DNA from: Alphaproteobacteria bacterium
GTDB lineage: Bacteria; Pseudomonadota; Alphaproteobacteria; UBA828
Direction: 5' to 3'
Length of the DNA: 15,163 nucleotides
Assembly: GCA_018668475.1 (NCBI GenBank)
Contig: JABJCZ010000188.1
Span: 1-15,163, forward strand
A model generated the notes under the pieces. The model was given only the letters and a program-made list of their open reading frames with translations, did no database searches and had not been told where the DNA came from. Each line of letters opens with the position of its first letter. Positions within the stretch are counted from its first letter, which is position 1. Below, in pieces: positions 7,354 through 15,163 of this stretch. The position numbers and the translations under genes are program-made.

Positions 7354-8331
7354 TTATGCGTTTTCCAGACTGTTTTCGCTGCACTGGGCATCCATTGCGC
7401 GCCGTCGGGACTGTGCTTCATCGACACTGACGATATCAAACACGAGGTGCTCGTTGGGCTTGGCCTGTCCGAGCTTCCAGAACCCGACCGATGGCACGGT
7501 ATAAGGGCAAATGAAGCCACCCATGCTGGGGCCGTCGTTGACCAGGATAATCGGTGTCTGCCCACCCAGATTAATGGCGCCCAGGGGGTAGCCCTGATCC
7601 AGAATATTGGATGGGAAATCGCCGTTTTCCGGCAGCTTGTTGGTCGCCTTTTCGGTGAAGGTCCAGTCCGGCCCTTCAAGCCGATAGCCGGTGCGGTCCG
7701 AGCGCGCTGAAAGCTTCCATTTGGTGTCGGCAAACTGCTTGTGTGCGGCCTCGTCGATCCAATCATCATTGGGGCCGCGCACGGCCTCAACGATCCACTC
7801 CTTGGTGGTGGAAAGCTCAGGCCGGTTGGCCTCCTTGACCCGGCGGCCCGGCGTGCCGCCAATGCCGGTTTTCACGGGCAGGGCCTGTCCTGCCTGAATC
7901 GCGTGACCATCGAGCCCGCCCACACTTGCCTTGTGGAACGTGGATGCCGAGCCGAGCCAGTGCGGCGCATCGATGCCGCCGGCAACCGCGAGGTAGCCAC
8001 GGGCGCCCTTGATGGCAGGTCCCATAACGAGTGTCTGCCCGGCCTTGACCGGAATGCTCTCCCAATTGGGGACTGCCTCACCGTCAAGCTTCGACATCAT
8101 ATCAGCGCCGGTCAACGCGATGACCGCGTCGGCACCGAACTTGATGGTTGGTCCCATGTACTGGGCTTCAAGGCCAGGTGCGCCGACGTCGTTGCCGACC
8201 AGCAGGTTAGCCAGTCGGAATGACCAGTTGTCCATAGCGCCGGATGGCGGGAAGCCCTGGTTCCAGTACCCAATGCGGCCAGGATAATCCTGAATCGAGG
8301 TTTCAAGGCCAGGTTTGATGATTTCAAGCAT
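7354..8331 (-). CDS. pxpC: Biotin-dependent carboxyltransferase family protein, PxpC/KipA-like
   Basis: A 325-residue protein of the KipA/PxpC family, homologous to the A-B half of the urea carboxylase carboxyltransferase domain. In E. coli PxpC it is one subunit of ATP-dependent 5-oxoprolinase. The family pattern is clear: a start resembling MLEIIKPGLETSIQDYPGR, then GFPPSGAMDNWSFRLANLLV, LTGADM, GARGYLAVAGGID, and near the end LDQGYPLGAINLGGQTPIIL and NDGPSMGGF. Length is typical. The ATG at 8331 has GGAGGG 8 bases upstream and lies 14 bases after the pxpB stop, so the two are almost certainly co-expressed and form a complex. Because biotin carboxylase and carrier genes flank this pair, the enzyme here may use carboxybiotin instead of only ATP. 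This is inference. Confidence 0.9.
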   Translation of the reverse strand: MLEIIKPGLETSIQDYPGRIGYWNQGFPPSGAMDNWSFRLANLLVGNDVGAPGLEAQYMGPTIKFGADAVIALTGADMMSKLDGEAVPNWESIPVKAGQTLVMGPAIKGARGYLAVAGGIDAPHWLGSASTFHKASVGGLDGHAIQAGQALPVKTGIGGTPGRRVKEANRPELSTTKEWIVEAVRGPNDDWIDEAAHKQFADTKWKLSARSDRTGYRLEGPDWTFTEKATNKLPENGDFPSNILDQGYPLGAINLGGQTPIILVNDGPSMGGFICPYTVPSVGFWKLGQAKPNEHLVFDIVSVDEAQSRRRAMDAQCSENSLENA

Positions 8332-8345
8332 CGTTCATGCCCTCC

Positions 8346-9215
8346 CTAAAACCGGTCGTCGGCGTTGATGGTTTTGACCCACGACTTGTAATTGCGAACC
8401 GAGAATTTTTGATAGTCGACCATGTTGTAAACATAGGTGCCGTCTTTGATCCGGGCCTCGGTATGTTCGTATTCTTCCAGCGTGCACGGCACATATTTGA
8501 GCCGGTCGCCGGGGCGGAACAGAACGATCTCGCCACCAAAGGCGTCGAAGCGTTTTTCGGTATCCCAGATGGGCACCGGGGTGCGACCGAACAGCTGATA
8601 TCCGCCCGGTGTCTGAACCGGATAAATGGACGACGCAGAGCCGCCCATGCCGATGGCGCCCTGGGGCGTCCAGGTGCGCGGCGGATTGTATTTTGGCGCG
8701 GTGATCTTCGAGCGCGGGTCGAGCGGCTGCAAGAAAGGCAGACCCGGCCAGAAGCCCAGGCTCGCGACCCAGTATTCAGTGCCTGAATGGACGCGGACCA
8801 GCTGGTGGCGATCCTCAAGCCCGTTAATGCGGGCGACAAAATCCGGGTCGTATTCCTTTTCCGTAATCTTGGCGCTGTAATCGTCGATGCATTCCTTGGT
8901 CCACGGGTCGAGATACAAGGTCTCGAAGTAGAAGATGCGGCTCGACAGCTCGATATTGTCGGTCGGACCGAGGTCGGCAATCAGGGCCTTGAGCTCCTTG
9001 ACCACATCATCAAATGAAATATCGTTGGGTTCGTAATGCACCAGCATTGAGGCAAAGCAGGGCGCCGTTTCAACAATGCCCTTGGTTTTTTGTTCCTCAA
9101 TTTTCGTGGCGAGGCCCTGTGCCGTGAAGTTCAGCTCGAGATTCATCTCGTTGCCGAACTCGACCAGCACGTAGCGATCGCCTCCGGGCAGAAATTTGGG
9201 TTCGTCGTAAATCAT
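8346..9215 (-). CDS. pxpB: Carboxyltransferase subunit, PxpB/KipI-like
   Basis: A 289-residue protein of the KipI/PxpB (allophanate hydrolase subunit 1) family, equivalent to the C-D half of the urea carboxylase carboxyltransferase domain. It is somewhat longer than E. coli PxpB because of the N- and C-terminal segments (the C-terminus, VYNMVDYQKFSVRNYKSWV, is extra). Core motifs: FGNEMNLELN, PCFASMLVHYEP, the strands around FYFETLYLD, then EYWVASLGFWPGLPFL, WTPQGAIGMGGSASSIYP and TPGGYQLFGRTP. The GFWPG-to-PGGYQ region forms the cyclophilin-like barrel. GGGAG lies about 9 bases before the ATG. It lies 24 bases after the biotin carboxylase and 14 before pxpC. The long, urea-carboxylase-like form fits a partner of a biotin-loaded carrier. 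Confidence 0.9.
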   Translation of the reverse strand: MIYDEPKFLPGGDRYVLVEFGNEMNLELNFTAQGLATKIEEQKTKGIVETAPCFASMLVHYEPNDISFDDVVKELKALIADLGPTDNIELSSRIFYFETLYLDPWTKECIDDYSAKITEKEYDPDFVARINGLEDRHQLVRVHSGTEYWVASLGFWPGLPFLQPLDPRSKITAPKYNPPRTWTPQGAIGMGGSASSIYPVQTPGGYQLFGRTPVPIWDTEKRFDAFGGEIVLFRPGDRLKYVPCTLEEYEHTEARIKDGTYVYNMVDYQKFSVRNYKSWVKTINADDRF

Positions 9216-9239
9216 GCGTGGCGTCTCCCGGAAACAGCC

Positions 9240-10604
<1,365 letters not shown>

Positions 10605-10650
10605 GGGGCTCGGGGCTCAATTTTGTTTCACGTTGTCGGGGCGGCAGTCA

Positions 10651-11377
10651 TCAGGCTGCGAGGTTGTCCAGGGCGTCGCGCACCTGGTGGGCGATATCGA
10701 CGGCGCCCGGTGTGTCAGAGTGGACGCAAATGGTATCGCATCGGACATCAAGCATCTTGCCGCTTTGGCTTTGCACCTTGCCATCGCGGGCCGCACGTAC
10801 AGCGCGCTCCACGGCGAGGTCAGCAGCAACAGCTTCATGATGGCGCGTGATGATCACTTCACCGCCGTCGTTGTAGTCAAGGTCGATATAGGTTTCCCAC
10901 AGCACATCAACGCCTTCGGCCGGGTACCAGGTTTCGTGGCCGGTGCCGGTCATGCCCATGAGAGGGACGCCGAAAATCTTGGCGGCCCGCGCCACTGCGT
11001 GGCCGACCTGCTCATCGTTGCCGGCTGCCCCCATACAGCGCGCCGTGTGGCTTGATGTGATTGAGCGGCATGCCTTGTTCGTCCAGAAAGGCCTTGAGGG
11101 CGCCAACTTGATAGATGATGCAGGCCGTCAGCTCTTCGGCGCCCATGTCCATTCGACGTCGGCCAAAGCCATCGCGATCCGGAAAAGAGGGGTGGGCACC
11201 AACGCGTACGCCGTGCTGCTTGGCGAGTGCCACGGTCTGACGCATTACGGTCGGGTCGGAGGCATGAAAACCACAGGCTACATTGGCGACCGAGATGAAC
11301 GGCATAATTCCCTCATCATCGCCGCATTGATAAATGCTGTAGGCCTCGCCCATGTCGCAGTTGAGATCGATGCCCAT
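10651..11377 (-). pseudogene. pxpA: PxpA (LamB/YcsF family), interrupted by a single +1 frameshift
   Basis: First gene of the operon. PxpA is the 5-oxoprolinase subunit of the LamB/YcsF family. The first part reads from the ATG at 11377 (GGAG 9 bases upstream): MGIDLNCDMGEAYSIYQCGD, VANVACGFHASDP, GAHPSFPDRDGFGRR and IKPHGALY. It then runs into a TGA at 11012-11014, giving 121 residues. The second part, in the next frame, continues AAGNDEQVGHAVARAAKIFG, DLDYNDGGEVIITR and DTICVHSDTPGAV, ending at 10651. The break is at a run of five G on the coding strand (11028-11032 in window coordinates). With four G the reading joins without gaps into 241 residues, a normal length. Every family motif is present across the join. 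A sequencing or assembly indel, or a very recent mutation, is therefore likelier than a long-dead gene. Confidence 0.82.
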
Positions 11378-11418
11378 TGGCAGAAACTCCATTTGAAACA
11401 GGTGTCGGAATTTCCCGC

Positions 11419-11447
11419 ATACTAGGGAGCGACCCACTATATGCCAA
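11419..11447 (-). promoter_or_regulatory. Putative sigma70 promoter of the pxpA-accC-pxpBC operon
   Basis: On the minus strand TTGGCA (11447-11442) and TAGTAT (11424-11419) are separated by exactly 17 bases, matching TTGACA in 5 and TATAAT in 4 of 6 positions. Transcription would begin about 35 bases before the pxpA ATG. Confidence 0.5.
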
Positions 11448-11455
11448 GCGGGTGA

Positions 11456-11481
11456 CCGGTTGAATTTGACGGGTTAACCGG
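11456..11481. promoter_or_regulatory. Inverted repeat between divergent promoters, possible operator
   Basis: CCGGTT and AACCGG are perfect 6-base inverted repeats 14 bases apart, about two helical turns centre to centre. The repeat overlaps the -35 box of the plus-strand promoter and lies just upstream of the minus-strand one. A 10-base palindrome GGCGCGCGCC (11480-11489) overlaps its right end. No regulator gene is present in the window. Confidence 0.35.
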
Positions 11482-11494
11482 CGCGCGCCATAAC
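11466..11494 (+). promoter_or_regulatory. Putative sigma70 promoter of the FAD-linked dehydrogenase gene
   Basis: TTGACG (11466-11471) and CATAAC (11489-11494) are spaced by 17 bases and match the consensus in 5 and 4 of 6 positions. The start of transcription would fall near 11501, leaving a leader of about 20 bases before the ATG at 11524. Confidence 0.5.
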
Positions 11495-11523
11495 CTTTTG
11501 TGAACAGAACAGGAAAACCGCAA

Positions 11524-12921
11524 ATGAGTGACCCCATAGCAGACTTGAGAGCGGCGATCGGCGATCCGGCACTGATGCTGGAGACACCAGAAGAGACCGG
11601 CGCCTATACCACTGACTGGACCAAAAAGTTCAACGGGGCCACGCCTATGGTGCTGCGCCCGCGTACTACGGCTGATGTGTCGCGTATGTTGGCTGCCTGC
11701 AACGAGCTTGGTATCAAGGTCGTGCCGCAAGGCGGCAATACCGGCGTCGTTGGCGGGTCGACGCCGCGTGGTGGCGAGGTTGTACTCTCGTTGTCGCGCC
11801 TCAATACCATTGCGGACTACGATCCTGCATCAGCGACGGTGGTGGTTGGTGCCGGGGTTGTGCTGGCGGCCGTCCATGAATTCGTTGCGCCGCTGGAGAT
11901 GGAATTTCCTGTAGATCTCGGCGCTCGCGGGCAATGCCAGATCGGTGGCATGCTGGCGACCAATGCCGGTGGCAATCGGGTGCTGCGGTATGGGCTGATG
12001 CGCGAGCAGGTGAGGGGGCTTGAGGTCGTGCTGGCCGATGGCACCGTGATCTCGAACCTCAATCGCCTGCGCAAGGATAATTCGGGCCTCGATCTCAAAC
12101 AGCTCTTTGTCGGCTCGGAGGGTATTTTGGGCGTCATCACGCAGGCGGTCTTGCAGGTGCGCCCATGCCCGCCTGCGCGCCGAACCGCCATGCTGGCAAT
12201 GACGGACCGTGCCGCGCTGCCGGCTCTGCTGGCTGAAGTCAGGGCGCGATTGCCGGGGCTATCGTCGCTTGAGGTGCTGCCGGATGATGTATGTCAGTAC
12301 GTCAGCGATCAAGTGCCCGGCGCCAGTATGCCTTTTACCGAGCGTTTCCCGATTTACGCACTGGTCGAAGAGGAGACCGAAGCAGGCGCCGCCGGGCACG
12401 ACGGGTTTGTTGAGCGGCTGTCGGGTCTGTTCGAGTCCGGCCTCGTGGCTGATGCGGTGGTTGCGGAATCGGAGGCCCAGTCAGCGGGCCTCTGGCATGT
12501 GCGCGAGGCAACCGGTGAGGCGATCGTCGCTGCCGGCTATAGCCACAAGTTTGATATCACAGTGCCACAGGGTGAAATTCCTGAATTTTTGGATGAGATG
12601 GAAGCGCTTGCCGCGACCCTGCCGGGCATTAAGCCACTGCTCTTTGGCCACCTCGGCGATGGCAACGTGCATGCTAATTTTGTGCAGACACCCGAGATCG
12701 CCGATAAGCCATTTCTGGCGGAAGGTCCGGCACTGGCCAAGGCTGTCTATGGCGCAACCCGGGCACGGCATGGCTCAGTCAGCGCCGAGCACGGCATTGG
12801 CACGCTCAAGCGGGATTATCTCGGATATTCAAAATCGCCGGAGGAAATCTCACTGATGCGCCGCTTCAAGGGTCTTCTCGACCCCAATGGCATTCTGAAT
12901 CCAGGTGTGATGCTGGACTAG
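11524..12921 (+). CDS. FAD-linked dehydrogenase, D-2-hydroxyglutarate dehydrogenase-like
   Basis: A 465-residue flavoprotein of the VAO/GlcD family with FAD_binding_4 (residues ~40-180) and FAD-oxidase_C (~220-465) domains. It oxidises a D-2-hydroxy acid. The best fit is D-2-hydroxyglutarate to 2-oxoglutarate, with D-lactate or glycolate as alternatives. The ATG at 11524 follows AGGAAA by 8 bases; a GTG at 11500 adds eight unsupported codons. Visible motifs: VPQGGNTGVVGGS (67-79) and VDLGARGQCQIGGMLATNAGG (from 130) for FAD binding, then GLEVVLADGT and DNSGLDLKQLFVGSEGILG. The catalytic and metal region is HLGDGNVHANF (376-386) and SAEHGIGTLKR (420-430). The DLKQLF and FPVDLGARG motifs are closer to D2HGDH than to GlcD. 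It diverges from the pxp operon and ends in a 3-base stop overlap with the dioxygenase gene. Confidence 0.85.
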   Translation: MSDPIADLRAAIGDPALMLETPEETGAYTTDWTKKFNGATPMVLRPRTTADVSRMLAACNELGIKVVPQGGNTGVVGGSTPRGGEVVLSLSRLNTIADYDPASATVVVGAGVVLAAVHEFVAPLEMEFPVDLGARGQCQIGGMLATNAGGNRVLRYGLMREQVRGLEVVLADGTVISNLNRLRKDNSGLDLKQLFVGSEGILGVITQAVLQVRPCPPARRTAMLAMTDRAALPALLAEVRARLPGLSSLEVLPDDVCQYVSDQVPGASMPFTERFPIYALVEEETEAGAAGHDGFVERLSGLFESGLVADAVVAESEAQSAGLWHVREATGEAIVAAGYSHKFDITVPQGEIPEFLDEMEALAATLPGIKPLLFGHLGDGNVHANFVQTPEIADKPFLAEGPALAKAVYGATRARHGSVSAEHGIGTLKRDYLGYSKSPEEISLMRRFKGLLDPNGILNPGVMLD

Positions 12922-13586
12922 TTGGACCACATGCGCAGCAGATCGTGCAGGGTGCGCGAGACTTCGTCGGTATCTTTCTTTTCGAGGCCGAGCGACGACA
13001 TGCGATCGTTGACCTTCGCCAGCCGGGCCAGGATGCGGCGCTGGTCCGTGTCTCGTACATAGGATTGAATCCACTGCACCGCTGCAATGCGGACACCGCG
13101 AGTTACTTCCTCGACCCGATGCAGATCGCCGGTGCCATACAATGCGGCTGATCCGGCTGCCAATTTGATCGAGCGCTCGCCGTCGTCACTGCGTACCGTC
13201 AACTCGCCGCCTTCATAGGATTCCGGGTCGCTGAGGAAGATCGTGCAGGACATATCGGTGCGCACGGCGTTTGGCGTGCCCATGTTGATAATGCCGGCAT
13301 CAGTATGAAAATCGTAATACATGCCGGGCTCGTAGCGGCTGAACATCGGAAACGAGAACGCCGACGGAAAAGCGTTCACAGTGATGTTCATATTCTGCTG
13401 CAGGGCGGCAAGTACGGCCTTGCCGAGTTGCTCGCGGGTTTTGTCCGGCGCCAGCTCAAGGTTATTTTTCAAGCTCTCGCCGGCATTGGCCGTTGTGGCC
13501 GAACCGTCATTGAACTTGCCTGTTTCCAGTGCGCTTACAATTGCCGTTACCTGATCGGCGCTCAGTACGTCTTCGATAACAATCAC
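12918..13586 (-). CDS. piuC: Fe(II)/2-oxoglutarate dioxygenase, PiuC/YbiX (PKHD) type
   Basis: A 222-residue PKHD-type hydroxylase, a family often found with TonB-dependent iron uptake genes; its substrate is not known to me. I chose the GTG at 13586 because GGAGG lies 7 bases upstream and the family starts with IVIEDVLS; a TTG at 13607 is an alternative. Early motifs are SLKNNLELA and FSRYEPGMYYDFHTD. The iron ligands are His94 and Asp96 in FHTDAG and His156 in GDLHRVEEVTRG, with Arg166 as the likely 2-oxoglutarate binder. RTDMSCTIFLSDPESYEGGE is the family core, and AAVQWIQSYVRDTDQRRIL ends the barrel. The site is complete, so activity is expected. No iron receptor gene is adjacent here. 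A 17-base dyad at 13648-13664 lies 61 bases upstream and could be its operator. Confidence 0.9.
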   Translation of the reverse strand: MIVIEDVLSADQVTAIVSALETGKFNDGSATTANAGESLKNNLELAPDKTREQLGKAVLAALQQNMNITVNAFPSAFSFPMFSRYEPGMYYDFHTDAGIINMGTPNAVRTDMSCTIFLSDPESYEGGELTVRSDDGERSIKLAAGSAALYGTGDLHRVEEVTRGVRIAAVQWIQSYVRDTDQRRILARLAKVNDRMSSLGLEKKDTDEVSRTLHDLLRMWSN

Positions 13587-13647
13587 GATCCCGCCTCCAC
13601 CTGCCAACGCATGTCAGCAGGTCCAGTCATTTGCGATCCGTATAAGT

Positions 13648-13664
13648 TTATCGAATATCGCTAA
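13648..13664. promoter_or_regulatory. 17-base dyad upstream of piuC, possible operator
   Basis: The sequence TTATCGAATATCGCTAA pairs TTA-n-CGA with TCG-n-TAA around a TAT core on the minus strand: six of seven arm positions match. The 7-3-7 layout is like iron-responsive (Irr-type) boxes of alphaproteobacteria, although the letters match that consensus only partly. Placement before an iron enzyme gene is suggestive. Confidence 0.3.
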
Positions 13665-13940
13665 CACTTGGTTACCGGACCCAAGGCCAACGTTGTCAGT
13701 CTCAATTTCAGTGAGCTGTAGCGTTAGTGCCGTCGTCAGGCGGTGGCTGGCGGTCCGGGTGGTTTAGTGAAGCCATGTGCGACTTGCCTTGGTTCGTCAC
13801 GCCGCCCCTCAAGATGCCACCGCGAATCATCGACGGTCGGGGAAAAATACATTATATCAATATGTTATTGGAAAATATGTGGCGCCATTGTCAGGGCGAG
13901 CGGTCAAATCGACGGCTCTCCGGGGTGCGATCCGCTCTGA

Positions 13941-13968
13941 TTCTCCGGTCCCGAGGAAATTTTTTTTT
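13941..13968 (+). terminator. Weak stem plus T9 tract, terminator-like
   Basis: TTCTCCG (13941-13947) pairs imperfectly with CGAGGAA (13952-13958), with one mismatch and one G-T pair around a 4-base loop, and is followed by A and nine T (13960-13968). No gene on the plus strand ends here, so if real it would close an unannotated short transcript. The stem is weak, hence low confidence. Confidence 0.22.
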
Positions 13969-13978
13969 CGAAATATGG

Positions 13979-14006
13979 CTTGAAAGGGTTGATTCCTTTC
14001 CCAAAT
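13979..14006 (+). promoter_or_regulatory. Putative heat-shock (RpoH, sigma32) promoter of groESL
   Basis: CTTGAAA (13979-13985) matches the sigma32 -35 box exactly. Fourteen bases later CCCAAAT (14000-14006) partly matches the CCCCAT-type -10 box. It lies just upstream of CIRCE, the usual arrangement for alphaproteobacterial groESL with double control. A sigma70 reading (TTGATT at 13989) has only a poor -10. Confidence 0.5.
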
Positions 14007-14011
14007 GGCTG

Positions 14012-14038
14012 CTAGCACTCGCCCACGTAGAGTGCTAA
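14012..14038. promoter_or_regulatory. CIRCE element (HrcA operator)
   Basis: CTAGCACTC, a 9-base spacer, then GAGTGCTAA. This matches the CIRCE consensus TTAGCACTC-N9-GAGTGCTAA at 17 of 18 arm positions, the first base being C instead of T. HrcA repressor binding here would silence groESL at normal temperature. It lies 69 bases before the groES ATG, inside the likely leader or core promoter. Confidence 0.95.
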
Positions 14039-14107
14039 CAACGCTCGTAACACAAGATCAGATTGTCGACCCGATATTACGCGGGCGGCAAGCAACAGGA
14101 GGAAAGT

Positions 14108-14428
14108 ATGAAGTTTCGGCCCCTGCACGACCGGGTGGTTATCCGTCGCGTTGACGAGGAAACCAAGACCGCGGGCGGTATTATCATCCCTGACTCGGCC
14201 AAAGAGAAGCCGCAGGAAGGTGAAGTGGTTGCTGTTGGCCCTGGTACTCGTGGTGAGGATGGCAAGGTTCACGCGCTCGACGTCAAAGCTGGCGATCTGG
14301 TGCTCTTCGGCAAATGGTCCGGTAATGAAGTCGCTATCGACGGTGAGGATCTTCTCATCATGAAAGAGTCTGACGTCATGGCCATCATTGAGACCAAGGC
14401 CACCAAGAAGGGCAAGAAGGCCGCATAA
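14108..14428 (+). CDS. groES: Co-chaperonin GroES
   Basis: The 106-residue 10-kDa co-chaperonin, a heptameric lid that caps GroEL during ATP-driven protein folding in the cytoplasm. AGGAGG lies 5 bases before the ATG at 14108; frames upstream overlap the CIRCE region and are not coding. The sequence is textbook: [20 protein letters not shown], then the mobile loop [37 protein letters not shown] and [16 protein letters not shown]. After this normal end, a Lys-rich tail ([11 protein letters not shown]) adds about ten residues compared with the ~96 of E. coli; longer tails occur in other alphaproteobacteria. Control is by the CIRCE element and probable sigma32 promoter upstream. GroEL follows after 60 bases in the same operon. 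Confidence 0.98.
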   Translation: MKFRPLHDRVVIRRVDEETKTAGGIIIPDSAKEKPQEGEVVAVGPGTRGEDGKVHALDVKAGDLVLFGKWSGNEVAIDGEDLLIMKESDVMAIIETKATKKGKKAA

Positions 14429-14464
14429 CGTTCGCGCGCTTTTTTGTTTTTGAAAACCGTTTAG

Positions 14465-15163
<699 letters not shown>

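Larger units (their letters stand above)
13587..14107. other. Long intergenic region between piuC and groES
   Basis: About 520 bases with no convincing gene. It contains, left to right: a 17-base dyad upstream of piuC (13648-13664); a GC-rich stretch with no evident signal; an AT-rich island (13846-13880, including TTATATCAATATG) that could hold a promoter; a weak stem followed by nine T (13941-13968); then the groESL promoter and CIRCE. Short open frames here, such as the 103-codon frame from 13727, lack a ribosome site and have no recognisable protein character. I see no tRNA or known RNA consensus. Confidence 0.6.

Noticed and set aside
7311..7862. 183-codon minus-strand frame overlapping pxpC.
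   Set aside because: Low-complexity Arg/Pro/Ser-rich shadow of the clear PxpC frame.
11020..11040. Programmed +1 ribosomal frameshifting in pxpA.
   Set aside because: No slow codon or stop at the shift site and no known case in this family; a one-base indel in a G-run is simpler.
13727..14038. 103-codon open frame upstream of groES.
   Set aside because: It runs through the groESL promoter and CIRCE, has no ribosome site and shows no protein-like pattern.

Overview
The window looks like a chromosomal segment of an alphaproteobacterium, possibly a Rhodospirillales-like lineage. This rests on the hopanoid-linked glycosyltransferase HpnB, a PAS/HisKA kinase of the PleC/DivJ style, a CIRCE-controlled groESL operon, a LigE-type GST and moderately high GC. 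I see no insertion sequence, integrase, tRNA, rRNA or CRISPR array. Both ends cut through genes: a histidine kinase on the left and groEL on the right.

Layout. (1) 2-2185, plus strand: the 3' part of a sensor histidine kinase, then a GAF/HD-GYP protein predicted to degrade cyclic-di-GMP. (2) 2192-6242, minus strand: four closely spaced genes, in transcription order a DadA-type D-amino-acid dehydrogenase, HpnB, a LigE-like GST, and an MBL-fold protein whose metal ligands appear largely lost. (3) 6374-6961, plus strand: a second small GST, divergent from dadA. (4) 7111-11377, minus strand: a five-gene operon of PxpA (broken by one extra G in a G-run), biotin carboxylase, PxpB, PxpC and a 71-residue biotin carrier. 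(5) 11524-12921, plus strand: a D-2-hydroxyglutarate-dehydrogenase-like flavoprotein, divergent from the operon. The intergenic region has facing sigma70-like promoters and a dyad that could be a shared operator. (6) 12918-13586, minus strand: a PiuC/YbiX-type Fe(II)/2-oxoglutarate dioxygenase whose stop codon overlaps that of its convergent neighbour. (7) 13587-14107: a long non-coding region ending in a heat-shock-type promoter and CIRCE, then groES and the start of groEL.

How it fits together. The most interesting unit is region 4. Together its products contain all the parts of a urea-carboxylase-like enzyme: biotin carboxylase, both carboxyltransferase halves and a biotin carrier. They are encoded separately, with the LamB/YcsF protein PxpA present instead of an allophanate hydrolase. 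This suggests a biotin-dependent version of 5-oxoproline (or other lactam/amide) cleavage, unlike the three-subunit PxpABC enzyme, but the substrate cannot be read from sequence. Neighbouring functions (GSTs, DadA, the 2-hydroxyglutarate-type dehydrogenase) would fit a glutathione, 5-oxoproline, glutamate and 2-oxoglutarate theme. That link is inference only.
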